Source: Hufsiella ginkgonis (GTDB lineage: Bacteria > Bacteroidota > Bacteroidia > Sphingobacteriales > Sphingobacteriaceae). Taken from it: a stretch of DNA of 64,000 nt. The stretch covers positions 881,558 through 945,557 of the forward strand of contig NZ_WVHS01000003.1 of assembly GCF_009834915.1 (NCBI RefSeq), given 5' to 3'. A model generated the notes under the pieces. It was not told where the DNA came from. It saw nothing but the letters and a program-made list of their open reading frames with translations, and searched no databases. Each line of letters begins with the position of its first letter. Position 1 is the first letter of the stretch. Below, piece after piece: positions 26,153 to 34,950 of this stretch. Both the position numbers and the translations under genes were made by a program.

Positions 26153-26674
26153 CTAAAGCTTATCAATCCCCAAATCTTTTTTCATTTCTGAGATTATCGA
26201 CCTCTCCAAATCCTTCAATAGCGTTGATCCCTGCAACTTATTTTTGGCTTCAACGTAGGCCGCCTCGTATTTCCCGGAATTGCTCGGATCATTTGTTAGC
26301 ATGCTACTGTACCTGAATATAGCTTCAAAGCATTCTTGTAGTTCCTTTTGAAGTGTTTTAAATTTCTCAACGAGCGTGACACTTATAAACGGTTCATTTA
26401 TCGAAAAATGCTCAATCATTTCGTTAAATGCTTGTCTAATTTCCGCAGGGGACGCGTCGTTTAAAAATGTTTGGTAAACATACAGCTTGTAACTTAGCGA
26501 ATGGCTAAGCTTCAAAAACGCTCGATAAACTTCAATCTTTTCTTTGAATATTCCGTTAAACACTGTTTTGTACCGTTCTATCTTATTATCAATACGGCCC
26601 TTGATTATGAGATAAAATATTATGTTGCCGACAACGGTAATAACGGCGGGCAAAATATGTAAGTACCATTTCAT
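26153..26674 (-). CDS. Single-span membrane protein, accessory
   Basis: The 173-residue protein begins with one membrane helix (YLHILPAVITVVGNIIFYLI) followed by about 145 residues of helical cytoplasmic sequence. The gene is AT-rich and diverges from the TIR-like gene at 26729 with 54 bp between starts. It is not part of any standard phage module. The pair may be an acquired defence or conversion unit in which this protein anchors the partner or acts at the membrane, but there is no direct evidence. Confidence 0.75.
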   Translation of the reverse strand: MKWYLHILPAVITVVGNIIFYLIIKGRIDNKIERYKTVFNGIFKEKIEVYRAFLKLSHSLSYKLYVYQTFLNDASPAEIRQAFNEMIEHFSINEPFISVTLVEKFKTLQKELQECFEAIFRYSSMLTNDPSNSGKYEAAYVEAKNKLQGSTLLKDLERSIISEMKKDLGIDKL

Positions 26675-26728
26675 AATTGCAAGATATCATAAAACCAGAA
26701 ATTATTTTTGTTATTCGTAATATTGTAA

Positions 26729-27610
26729 ATGGCCAAGAAAGCTGATCAACATTCTGAAGAAAAAACCGCAACGGAAAATCCGAAGCTGGATGATTGTTTC
26801 ATTATCACGCCAATTGGGGAAGTAAACTCGGATGTTTGGAACAAAACGAAGGGCCTCATCGCCTCGGTAGTCGAACCTGTTTTAGCAAAGTTCAATTTTA
26901 TTGCTGTTCCGGCGCATTACATCGCGACGCCTGGTTCGATCCCGAAGCAAATAATACGACATATCGTCGAGGACAAATTGGTTATAGCAAATCTTACTGG
27001 CCTAAACCCTAATGTGATGTATGAATTGGCCGTAAGACACGCTGTCAAGCTGCCGTTGGTTACCCTCGCAGAAAAGGGTACAAAGTTGCCATTTGATATC
27101 GTCGATCAGCGAACAATCTTTTATGAAGATACTTTCAATGGGGTAGAGGATTGCAAAATTGCGTTAGCTGAGGCTATTGAGATGGCGTTGAGGCCGGACG
27201 CAACGGTAGAAAACCCCATATATGACGCTATCCAAGCTAAAAACATTATCCAAAGCACTGACCCGGAAAGTGCAAACGAGTACTTTATGCAGCGTCTTGA
27301 TAGAATTGAGGATTTAATTTCACAAACTCGGTTTAATGATTTTTATCCGCGAGTCGAACAATCGGCCGCTGTAAAGGGCAGCTGCAAATTTACTGTAGTC
27401 GGCCACATGGACACGATCGCAATAGATGAATTTATGCTAAAAAATGCTGGCCGACAAAACATAAAACGATGGAGCGTTAGTTTAGTTAGTGAGAATGTCG
27501 TTGTTGTTGATATCCCACTGATTTCTGATGTAGCTTATGAAAGTACTTTGCAATTGTTCAAACGTAGGTTCGGAAGCAAAGTAGATGGGGCATTTTCATT
27601 TGATTTTTAA
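26729..27610 (+). CDS. TIR-like / nucleoside-deoxyribosyltransferase-like protein
   Basis: The 293-residue protein has an N-terminal Rossmann-like domain. CFIITPIGEVNSD lies at residues 23-35, PGSIPKQIIRHI at 68-79 and ANLTGLNPNVMYELAVRHA at 87-105, with the YEL Glu at 99 as probable catalytic residue. This is the pattern of nucleoside 2-deoxyribosyltransferase-like and TIR-like domains, many of which cleave nucleotides or NAD in bacterial immunity. The C-terminal 110 residues form a separate domain of unknown type. It is plus strand inside a leftward head operon, so it is an acquired gene. A role as an abortive-infection effector is inference. Confidence 0.75.
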   Translation: MAKKADQHSEEKTATENPKLDDCFIITPIGEVNSDVWNKTKGLIASVVEPVLAKFNFIAVPAHYIATPGSIPKQIIRHIVEDKLVIANLTGLNPNVMYELAVRHAVKLPLVTLAEKGTKLPFDIVDQRTIFYEDTFNGVEDCKIALAEAIEMALRPDATVENPIYDAIQAKNIIQSTDPESANEYFMQRLDRIEDLISQTRFNDFYPRVEQSAAVKGSCKFTVVGHMDTIAIDEFMLKNAGRQNIKRWSVSLVSENVVVVDIPLISDVAYESTLQLFKRRFGSKVDGAFSFDF

Positions 27611-27615
27611 TTGCA

Positions 27616-27879
27616 ATGGAAACGATTTTTGACTACGACCCGACGGAAAAGGAACTCACGCTGATAAGCATCAACTATCCGGATCTCGGCGTGCGGGTCA
27701 CCCGGGAAGAATACGAGCGAGATGCTGCAAAGCCTGGTGCAGAAAATTCCCTGCTCTTGGATCTCTGTCGGCTATTCAATGCTCGAGGCGAAAAAGCCAA
27801 AGCCAGGGAATACTGGAACAAGATTGATCCGGAGTGGGAAACCATGAAGTACTTCCGAATGAATGATCTGTCTATTTGA
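27616..27879 (+). CDS. Hypothetical protein paired with TIR-like gene
   Basis: The 87-residue protein (LLLDLCRLFNARGEKAKARE, a TPR-like helix pair) starts 5 bp after the TIR-like gene, so it is in the same transcript. Its 3' end overlaps the convergent MuF gene by 8 bp. It may be a partner or regulator of the TIR-like protein; nothing in the sequence proves this. Confidence 0.6.
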   Translation: METIFDYDPTEKELTLISINYPDLGVRVTREEYERDAAKPGAENSLLLDLCRLFNARGEKAKAREYWNKIDPEWETMKYFRMNDLSI

Positions 27880-29665
27880 TGTCATTGAGGGCATCGATGA
27901 ACTGAGATTCATTCATGTTGTAGATACCCTTCGCCAGCCTTACTGATTCGATAAATGACAAACCCGTCATATCTTTCACGATCTTGAATAACTCGTTTTC
28001 AATGTTTCCGTAAGGTTTTTCGAGTAGGATAGGGCGCAGCTTTACCAGTATATCGCTTTCATCAGCTCCGGTTTTCTTAATGATATCGCGGAATCGGCTG
28101 ATCCATCCCCGATATCCGTACCCTTTGTCCAGGATGGCCGACTGGTTAATCGCTGTGCCGCCGATCCGATCAATAAATCTAGCGTAATCATGCCTGGCTA
28201 CAAATTGGTTTGCTATTTCCATCGCCGTTCTTTTGAAGCTTGCGGCGTGGCTTGGCAGGTGTTCTAGGCCTTTGGCTTTGTTGTGAAGGATCTCATGATA
28301 TAGGCCTTCGATCGCGTACTCCTCGTTAAAGGTGAGATCAACCTTATTTTTGATTTTGTTGAATGCAGAAATGAGATCCTGATAGGGGTTAATGACATTA
28401 CCTTCTACTTTGAAAGTCCGGTCATTAACTCTGATCCGCCCGCTACCGTCTGTTTCTAGTAAGTAGCTTTGGTTTGGCGATCGGGTGAAGCTCTTAAATC
28501 CGCGGGCGAAGTCTTCCGGATATATGGCCGAATAATCTTTCAGCACCGCGTGAACATCGGATGCTGACTTTATGGGCCTGTTTATCTTTATGGCCTTTTC
28601 TTTATTCGGCTGGGTCGCAAATTTCAGATCATCGCTAATTTTACCTTTTTTGAAATTGTCTTTCACCCAGTACGGGGTGCTTTTGTATTTGGCGACCTGG
28701 TCTTTATGTTCATCTACCCATTGCTTGAATCCATCGGGAACATCGGTGACCAGGTTATCCGATTTCGGGGCCGGCTTGCCATCCAGTGTTGCGTTTTCAA
28801 GTTCGTCGAATTCACCTTCATTCATCAGGATGGGGACCGAATGGCAGCGACATTGTGGGTGCCATCCTCTGAACACGAAGCTTTTCGGATATTTTCCAGC
28901 GCATTCATCACAGATATCATAAACCGGGTGATTGTTAGACAGCCTGATCTCATATCCCAACACAAAGTCCAGGTTTTGGTATCGATCCATGTCGGCCATT
29001 CGGTAAGCCATATTAGTTTCAGTGCGCGTAACCCTCATTGAATTTTTGAACGAGGACTTGTAAACACCGCGACCGGGATGGCGATTGGCCATTGCTTTCG
29101 ACGGAAGCAGCTCGTTATGCTCATTGCGCACCCGTCGGTAAAGCCCGTCGGGATCCTTGAGATACCTGGTAAGGTCTCGGGCCATTTCAGCCGCAGGTTT
29201 GCCGTTTGCCACGCCCAACTTCAACCCTGTTTCGAGTTCTTGCCGGTATGGCTGCACGCTGCTCCATACCCGATCCGATAAAGTCTTGGAATCTTCCTTC
29301 CTGGTGATAAATTTCCGTAAAGCTGCTTCATTGGAGTCGATTTCCATGTCGTATTTGCCGGAATCAATGAAGGTTTTATAGTTCTTGTCGATGATCATCT
29401 GCCATTTTTCATCGTTAAGAAGCCAGCTTTTATTTATCGAATTGACGGTTGCCGTATAGATGTTCCCGTTCAGGTCCCCGAGCAATTCGTCCACCAAGTT
29501 TGAAACGATAGGAGGGAGCTTGCCGCCGGCAGCGGATGTGCCGTATGCAGCGGCGGTTTGGGCTGCTTTTCGGATAGCCTCTTTATACATCTCCTCGATC
29601 CTTTTGGAAAGATCGTTGATGTTCTGCAGATGCCTGCGTTCATACTGGTCGTCGACTGGTGGCAT
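27872..29665 (-). CDS. MuF-type head morphogenesis protein with C-terminal HEXXH domain
   Basis: The 597-residue protein has a MuF domain at about residues 150-275: VTRTETNMAYRMADMDRYQN and the Cys/His cluster YDICDECAGK ... GWHPQCRCHSVP. Beyond it are a linker and a C-terminal domain of about 240 residues containing YHEILHNKAKG near residue 455, an HEXXH zinc-peptidase motif. MuF proteins are minor capsid proteins ejected or packaged with DNA. Some carry variable C-terminal toxin domains, and this architecture fits that class. Peptidase activity is inferred from the motif only. Two genes separate it from the terminase, with the portal between. Confidence 0.82.
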   Translation of the reverse strand: MPPVDDQYERRHLQNINDLSKRIEEMYKEAIRKAAQTAAAYGTSAAGGKLPPIVSNLVDELLGDLNGNIYTATVNSINKSWLLNDEKWQMIIDKNYKTFIDSGKYDMEIDSNEAALRKFITRKEDSKTLSDRVWSSVQPYRQELETGLKLGVANGKPAAEMARDLTRYLKDPDGLYRRVRNEHNELLPSKAMANRHPGRGVYKSSFKNSMRVTRTETNMAYRMADMDRYQNLDFVLGYEIRLSNNHPVYDICDECAGKYPKSFVFRGWHPQCRCHSVPILMNEGEFDELENATLDGKPAPKSDNLVTDVPDGFKQWVDEHKDQVAKYKSTPYWVKDNFKKGKISDDLKFATQPNKEKAIKINRPIKSASDVHAVLKDYSAIYPEDFARGFKSFTRSPNQSYLLETDGSGRIRVNDRTFKVEGNVINPYQDLISAFNKIKNKVDLTFNEEYAIEGLYHEILHNKAKGLEHLPSHAASFKRTAMEIANQFVARHDYARFIDRIGGTAINQSAILDKGYGYRGWISRFRDIIKKTGADESDILVKLRPILLEKPYGNIENELFKIVKDMTGLSFIESVRLAKGIYNMNESQFIDALNDIK

Positions 29666-29669
29666 GGTT

Positions 29670-30290
29670 CTAAATTGTGGCTTTCAGCTTCGTTAGGTAC
29701 TGATCAAGCCTGGCCAGTTCTTCATCGTTTAGGTTTCGTCCGATCGAAAAGAGAAAGTCGCTAATATTGATTTTCAGGTTGGTGCTTTTCCAGTAAAACT
29801 TATCAAGCAGCACCTTCGTGAGGTCATTCTTTTGTTTATGTAAAAAAGGTGCCTGTTTGATCATCACCAGATCATAGCCCCGGACGTATAATAGCCCAGC
29901 GTAAGGCGGACATTCATCCTTTGAAATCATACCTTCGGGAACGGCGTAGTAGAATTTGTTCGGTAGTTTGTCTGCAGGAGTGCAAAACCATACTACAGAC
30001 GATTCGCCATTCCGCGGCGATCTACCTTCGGGATAGCCCTTCCATGGATGAGTGCGTTCAACGATTGCCGGTTTCAAGTGATTACAGAACAGATTGTGTT
30101 TACCAGTTTTGCACTTGAAATCATTTCGAAAGTCTCCACGGCTCACCTTGATCTCTACTTCAATGGCATACCCGGATTTCGAAACGCAGAAGAAATCACT
30201 TTCCCAGCCGTACACAAATGAGTTAAACAATCGGTAGTTGTAATCACCAAAATGGGAATTTAACAGCCGTTGTATTGATTGTTCTGTCAT
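29670..30290 (-). CDS. PD-(D/E)XK nuclease-like protein (MmcB-type)
   Basis: The 206-residue protein contains WESDFFCVSKSGYAIEVEIK, where Asp, Glu and the E-x-K arrangement match the PD-(D/E)XK nuclease core as in MmcB-like and restriction-type proteins. The rest is helical. It lies between portal and MuF genes, an unusual place for a nuclease; a role in head-end DNA processing or host DNA attack is possible. Its ATG lies at the 3' side of an ATAACC/GGTTAT hairpin (30289-30313). Confidence 0.7.
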   Translation of the reverse strand: MTEQSIQRLLNSHFGDYNYRLFNSFVYGWESDFFCVSKSGYAIEVEIKVSRGDFRNDFKCKTGKHNLFCNHLKPAIVERTHPWKGYPEGRSPRNGESSVVWFCTPADKLPNKFYYAVPEGMISKDECPPYAGLLYVRGYDLVMIKQAPFLHKQKNDLTKVLLDKFYWKSTNLKINISDFLFSIGRNLNDEELARLDQYLTKLKATI

Positions 30291-30323
30291 AACCTTGATA
30301 ACGGATCGGTTATATGTCGGGAC

Positions 30324-31712
30324 CTAAAATTGTTCTTCGAGGCTTCCGGCACCTTCCTTGCCGATCAGGTCCATTTCTTCATCTACGTCGGTAACAAACG
30401 GGTTGAGTTTAACAGCGGTGCGCTGGCTCATTATTGGTTTGCCGCCAGCCGCCACAGAAAGGATCTCGATCTCTTCTTTCTCGTTATTTGGGGTGAACAA
30501 GCCGAATTTTGGAATGATACTCATACTTAATGCTTTCTTGGTGGCCGGGTTTATCTTCGATAATGCGACCTTCAAGAAATTGATGCGACGCTGAATGCAC
30601 TCACCAAAAACATCGTCCTGCTTGTCGGCTGCCTTCAGGTGAGCATCCATGAACAATAGCTTTATGGCAACTCCAGACAGCTGACCCAGCCCTTTCATTT
30701 CCTTGAAGGTGATATTGGGCGTTTGCGTGACTGTATAAATAATGTCGAACAGCGTTTCGATCTCCAGCTTAATTGATTCCGGGGCAGATTCCCAAGTGAG
30801 ATATTTAATATCTGCCTCTTTTTCGCCGGTAATGATCTTACCCTGCTCGCCTTTGGAAGCGAAGCCGGTTATGGTGCCCTTCGCGAAAATCATCGGTGAT
30901 CCGAAATAATCATTGGTATCCGCAAAGTTAGAAAGCAGTGTCTCGAGGCGCTCGATAGCACGCTGCACGTCAGCCCATTCAGCGGCTTCCTGGGAGTAGT
31001 ATATAACCGGGATCTTTCCGATCGGGTTAGCTATCTCACCGTTTTCCACGACCTTCCACTCACCTGATGTCTGGGAAGTGTAATAGATTTTGTCATCAGT
31101 GTATAGGTCAAAACGCTGTGCGGTTCTGCCTTCGACCTTTACCTCATATCCGCGCCCAAAAGCGACAAGGTTACCCATCATGTCGAAAACCGGATAAAGT
31201 TTATCCCCCTTTTTCGGGCTAAGTACGGATATGCGCATCCGGTACCTTTCGACACCTTTAATCCCCCAATATTCTAATGGATCGACCTCGTCGACGTACC
31301 ATATCTCGGCGCATTCGGTATATGCCATCATATGCTTTGCCAGAAATTTTGATTTGAAGTTCAGTTTATTGTCCTCCCAGGTTTTCTCAAGCATTGCTAA
31401 GAGGGTTTTCTGGTCCTCATCCGCCGGCAGACATTGCAGTTCGATAGGTGCTCCCACAAGAAAAGAGGCCGCGCGGTTTACGATCAGCTTTTGCAATGCA
31501 ACGGTAATCCGGTTCACTTCCTCCAGCATGGTGATGTCGTCCTTTTTTACCTTCTTTTTCGGGCGTGCCTGTTCATCGGTGACCTTATGCCGTTCCGGCT
31601 CGTACTGTTTAATCACCTCTTCGCATCTGTTATCTTGCTTCTGTAGGATGATCTTTTGGATGGCCGTACCTATACCGGCTGCAATGCTGTTTTGTAATTC
31701 CTGTCTTTCCAT
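30324..31712 (-). CDS. Portal protein (SPP1 gp6-like)
   Basis: The 462-residue protein has the hallmarks of SPP1-type portals: the N-terminal coil, NRAASFLVGAPIELQ near residue 80, the DWW-like wing region (AWSALEYWG-like stretch DEVDPLEYWGIKGVERYRMR), then IPVIYYSQEAAEWADVQRAI and TPNITFKEMKGLGQLSGVAI. It forms the ring through which DNA enters and leaves the head. The start overlaps the terminase stop by one base. It stands in canonical order after the terminase. Confidence 0.92.
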   Translation of the reverse strand: MERQELQNSIAAGIGTAIQKIILQKQDNRCEEVIKQYEPERHKVTDEQARPKKKVKKDDITMLEEVNRITVALQKLIVNRAASFLVGAPIELQCLPADEDQKTLLAMLEKTWEDNKLNFKSKFLAKHMMAYTECAEIWYVDEVDPLEYWGIKGVERYRMRISVLSPKKGDKLYPVFDMMGNLVAFGRGYEVKVEGRTAQRFDLYTDDKIYYTSQTSGEWKVVENGEIANPIGKIPVIYYSQEAAEWADVQRAIERLETLLSNFADTNDYFGSPMIFAKGTITGFASKGEQGKIITGEKEADIKYLTWESAPESIKLEIETLFDIIYTVTQTPNITFKEMKGLGQLSGVAIKLLFMDAHLKAADKQDDVFGECIQRRINFLKVALSKINPATKKALSMSIIPKFGLFTPNNEKEEIEILSVAAGGKPIMSQRTAVKLNPFVTDVDEEMDLIGKEGAGSLEEQF

Positions 31713-33247
31713 TACCGTAATGCTGATAGTGCTGAGATTCCTGCTTGTGTGATTTTCTTGCCCGGGTAAAAAGTAGTCGATAGGGAGTCGAATTTATCCG
31801 GTGAACGACCGATCCTTTTCTTGATCTCGTCCTTTTCCTCGATTTGTATTTTTCCGTTCGATCTGAATTTGTACCTGGTTGTACTTAGCTCCTGGGTGAG
31901 CTCGTCATCGGGAGGAAGTGCTGCGTTTTGTTTATTGGCCGGATTGAGCCAATCGCGTACGCACCACATCATGTATGCCCTCATATTCAGAAACTCGTAA
32001 ACGTTCGTTACATCCTTCAATCCATCAGCGCCTTCTGAGCCCTTCACCGAGTGTGCATTTTCAAACTCTAATTCCTTTAGCCGCGAGTAGACGCCGGCAC
32101 CTTCGCCAATTGTATCGATGAATGATTTGGTTTTTGGATCTCGGGTCAAGTTTGCAGTGCGACCAGAAATTTCCATGTGGTTAGCTTCACCACCGCTGAA
32201 CATCTGTTCAAATTTTGTGACCACATTGCCGTATCGGTGGCAATAAACTGTGCTGTCTCGGCCCATGCCGGCAACGTCTACGCCCAACTTGAGCGGTTCC
32301 TGAATCTTGAACTTGTTCTCCTGCCATTCTTTCCAGCGGTTATTGGCAAGGAAGATCCACTCGATAGGAATTAAAGTGTCCTCGGAAACTTTAGGAAACA
32401 TGCCTAGAATTTTAACCCGGAAAAGGTCATTCGGGCGCCATAGTTCTCCTTCCCATTCAAAGTCTCCCTCACCCTCGTTGAACTCGTTGCCGGCGATCCG
32501 ACTACACCAGGTATGAACCTTATCGTTGACCCATTCCCAATCGACCTGGCCAGTGATCAGTAACTTCTTCGCCTTAACGTTCGGGGCGGTCATGCTGTTC
32601 AGCCGTATCTTGGTGAAACGGGATGATCTTTGTGATTCGGCAGCGTAACCGATCGAAATATTGGGATTAAATATAATGAGCAGCCGGGAATTGCCTTGTA
32701 AGTTACCTTCGATCGCGTGGAAAATACGATCCGGTATACCCGTTGCTTCCGTGATCACGAACATCGTATTCGCGGCGTGAAATCCGGTCCAAGCCTCGTC
32801 GTTATGCTCATCAGCCTTGAACCCGGTTAGAAACCACTCGGTATAAGGTGTCCTGATATCATATCCAGTCAATCTGCCCGGCAGGCAGCCTGCTCGGTTG
32901 AACATTCTGGAGATTTCCGGCAGCATTACGTTCTTAACCTGGCGATCGGTAGGAGCGGTGAGAGCCACCTTGGTATTTCTGTAAAGATCTCCTGCCTCAT
33001 TCCATTGTGGTGTGAGGTACATGAAGCACATCGCGCATGCAGCTGCAACATAGTCCTTCCCGCGGGCGGTGCCGCTGGACACTGAGACCATCGGGTTCAT
33101 TTGAACGGCCCTCACAACTTCTTCTTGTTCAGGGTCGAGGTTGATACGAAGTACTTCCTGGCAAAACAACGGCCAGCCCTTATCGGGATCAGCGGACCGG
33201 TAGTCCAGGATCTTGTTCACGCCTTTTTCAACCAGATGCCGGTTCAT
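31712..33247 (-). CDS. terL: Terminase large subunit
   Basis: The 511-residue protein has an N-terminal ATPase domain with a variant Walker A (SVSSGTARGKDYVAA, near residue 55) and Walker B with catalytic Glu (TMFVITEATG). Its C-terminal RNase H-like nuclease domain has three acidic positions (LGVDVAGMGRDST, FIDTIGEG, PDKFDSLS). It drives DNA packaging and cuts the concatemer. The position, followed by the portal and preceded by a small-subunit candidate, is canonical. Confidence 0.93.
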   Translation of the reverse strand: MNRHLVEKGVNKILDYRSADPDKGWPLFCQEVLRINLDPEQEEVVRAVQMNPMVSVSSGTARGKDYVAAACAMCFMYLTPQWNEAGDLYRNTKVALTAPTDRQVKNVMLPEISRMFNRAGCLPGRLTGYDIRTPYTEWFLTGFKADEHNDEAWTGFHAANTMFVITEATGIPDRIFHAIEGNLQGNSRLLIIFNPNISIGYAAESQRSSRFTKIRLNSMTAPNVKAKKLLITGQVDWEWVNDKVHTWCSRIAGNEFNEGEGDFEWEGELWRPNDLFRVKILGMFPKVSEDTLIPIEWIFLANNRWKEWQENKFKIQEPLKLGVDVAGMGRDSTVYCHRYGNVVTKFEQMFSGGEANHMEISGRTANLTRDPKTKSFIDTIGEGAGVYSRLKELEFENAHSVKGSEGADGLKDVTNVYEFLNMRAYMMWCVRDWLNPANKQNAALPPDDELTQELSTTRYKFRSNGKIQIEEKDEIKKRIGRSPDKFDSLSTTFYPGKKITQAGISALSALR

Positions 33248-33250
33248 GTA

Positions 33251-33571
33251 TTATAACAGGGATTTGATATAATTATTGATCGCCTTCTTGGCGCTTTCTC
33301 CTTGCTTGAGATCCTGAATATTATGCTTCTCGATCCATGGTTCGAACAGTACTCCGGAGACAACGTCATACTGCATGTTTGTCTTTAGCACGAAGTAATG
33401 ACGAACGTCCTTTTCTAAATCGTCGGCGAATTGCTGGTTCCAGGAAATACCCTTCCCTTGACAGATTATCCTATCAATCACCTGCGTTTTGCAGAAATAA
33501 AGCAGCTGTGAGGGCTGTAGAGTCTCAACCTCTATCGGCACCAGCTTAGGCTTGTTCTTTAAAAATTTCAT
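33251..33571 (-). CDS. Hypothetical protein in the packaging module
   Basis: The 106-residue protein lies between the small- and large-subunit terminase genes and overlaps the former by 4 bp. It is mostly helical (FADDLEKDVRHYFVLKTNMQ). It is not recognised. A packaging accessory role follows from position only. Confidence 0.65.
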   Translation of the reverse strand: MKFLKNKPKLVPIEVETLQPSQLLYFCKTQVIDRIICQGKGISWNQQFADDLEKDVRHYFVLKTNMQYDVVSGVLFEPWIEKHNIQDLKQGESAKKAINNYIKSLL

Positions 33572-33954
33572 TTTGCAGCTTTCAGTATCTCGAGAAATGT
33601 GTTGTCGGTAACTTCTACCTTCTGGATCATCACGCCGTCGAGCTGCGCCATGGAATCCAGGATTTTGTTAATGGTTCGGGCCCCTTGAGGCGTTTTCTTC
33701 ATATCAGGATCCATATCGCGAATGAGCTTCCGTTTGCTCGATATGTAGAACGCTTTCTTTTGCTCGAGGGTGATATCGTTGTCCTTCACGAATACCTTCA
33801 GGGATTCGGCGTAGTACCTGGCCGCCTGCCGGCTGGTAATCGCCCAATCTGTGACGGCCCGGTGTATGATGTACGACCAAGTTTGTCCCTCCATGATCCA
33901 TTCCTGGACTTGGCGGAGCCTTTTTTCTACCTCAAGAGCTGATGACCGTGCCAT
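33568..33954 (-). CDS. Terminase small subunit candidate
   Basis: The 128-residue helical protein has an N-terminal helix-turn-helix-like region (VEKRLRQVQEWIMEGQTWSY; WAITSRQAARYYAESLK) and a C-terminal helical part, the usual form of small terminase subunits that recognise the packaging site. It lies two genes upstream of the large subunit. Identification is by position, size and HTH-like sequence. Confidence 0.75.
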   Translation of the reverse strand: MARSSALEVEKRLRQVQEWIMEGQTWSYIIHRAVTDWAITSRQAARYYAESLKVFVKDNDITLEQKKAFYISSKRKLIRDMDPDMKKTPQGARTINKILDSMAQLDGVMIQKVEVTDNTFLEILKAAK

Positions 33955-33957
33955 ATT

Positions 33958-34503
33958 CTATTTTTTTGGTCCCATCTCAAGGTTCTCCCACATTCTGCCT
34001 TGATCGCTGCTGATCATGCGATAAGTCCTAACGGTGGCAAACGTAATAATGCTCACCTTCACATCGTTCATCCCGTAATCGATTTCGCTGATGCGTTTGT
34101 TGGCATATTCCTGGATGGCAGAAGGTGAGCAATTGACGAGCTCACGTGTGTTGACGTATTCGCTGATATAACCCATGACCATCGATCCCAATGTGATCTC
34201 CGGATGAAACATGGTGTTATAGAGCTTCTCCACATCGCCAATGCTGTAGGATACTGCCGATTGAATCGTGATTGTTTTGCCATCAGTGGTCGACATATCC
34301 TGGACCGGCATATTTATCATGCGTGACCTGGTTGTTTGGATGTAAACGGAGTCGAGAAACGGGATCCTGAAGTAGAAGCCGGCGCCAAGTAATCTGGTGT
34401 TTTTTCCAGCCCTTATGAAAATGGCTTGTTCCCACGGCATAACGAGAAACCACCAGCTAAATAACCTGTTCAAAAATGCTGCTACTGAGTTGAGAATTTC
34501 CAT
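33958..34503 (-). CDS. SPFH/band-7 domain protein
   Basis: The 181-residue protein has a hydrophobic N-terminal segment (AFLNRLFSWWFLVMPWEQ) followed by an SPFH/stomatin-type domain: LGAGFYFRIPFLDSVYIQTT, then RMINMPVQDMSTTDGKTITI and YSIGDVEKLYNTMF. The host homologues HflK/HflC and stomatins form membrane rings and regulate the FtsH protease, which controls lambda lysogeny. A phage-encoded copy next to the terminase is unusual. Overlaps its upstream neighbour by one base. A membrane or protease-regulating role is inference. Confidence 0.78.
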   Translation of the reverse strand: MEILNSVAAFLNRLFSWWFLVMPWEQAIFIRAGKNTRLLGAGFYFRIPFLDSVYIQTTRSRMINMPVQDMSTTDGKTITIQSAVSYSIGDVEKLYNTMFHPEITLGSMVMGYISEYVNTRELVNCSPSAIQEYANKRISEIDYGMNDVKVSIITFATVRTYRMISSDQGRMWENLEMGPKK

Positions 34504-34895
34504 TATTGCTTGTTTTGAATCTGATCACAAATCGATGAATACGTTTCATTCACCAGGTCTGAAAAGGATTTGTAGGCGACCATGTGAACTTTGACATTTC
34601 CGAACATCCTGGAAACACAGGATTTCGGGGAGCATAGCACTTTTGAGAGCTCCAACCTCAGTCCTTTCTTGATATATTGGCTTCGTAATATCAGCGACTC
34701 TGGGTCGTACACTTTCACCGCGACCGCCATGAAGATCATCTTATCCCCACGGCAGTACTGGTAAATCATCGGCAACTTGGTTAGATCCTCGCTGATAGGT
34801 TGCAGCCGCTCAATGCGATTTTGCAGCATCGTGGCCAGTTCAGGATTTTCAATACTAAGCAGCCTACCGATCTTGGTAAACTTTGCTGGACTCAT
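34503..34895 (-). CDS. Conserved phage protein, unknown function
   Basis: The 130-residue protein (ATG 34895) contains MIFMAVAVKVYDPESLILRS, then GLRLELSKVLCSPKSCVSRM, a pattern I associate with a Bacteroidota phage family of unknown role. The frame extends upstream to 35006 but that part would overlap the preceding gene and the inverted repeat at 34927. It overlaps the SPFH gene by one base. Confidence 0.65.
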   Translation of the reverse strand: MSPAKFTKIGRLLSIENPELATMLQNRIERLQPISEDLTKLPMIYQYCRGDKMIFMAVAVKVYDPESLILRSQYIKKGLRLELSKVLCSPKSCVSRMFGNVKVHMVAYKSFSDLVNETYSSICDQIQNKQ

Positions 34896-34926
34896 TCGGG
34901 GGACTAAAATACAAAAAATAACGTCC

Positions 34927-34942
34927 ATCACCGAATGGTGAT
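34927..34942. promoter_or_regulatory. Inverted repeat upstream of the packaging genes
   Basis: ATCACC-GAAT-GGTGAT lies in the 55-bp gap before the gene at 34503-34895, where a promoter for the late packaging genes could stand. Compare 25373-25388. Confidence 0.35.
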
Positions 34943-34950
34943 ATTTTATG

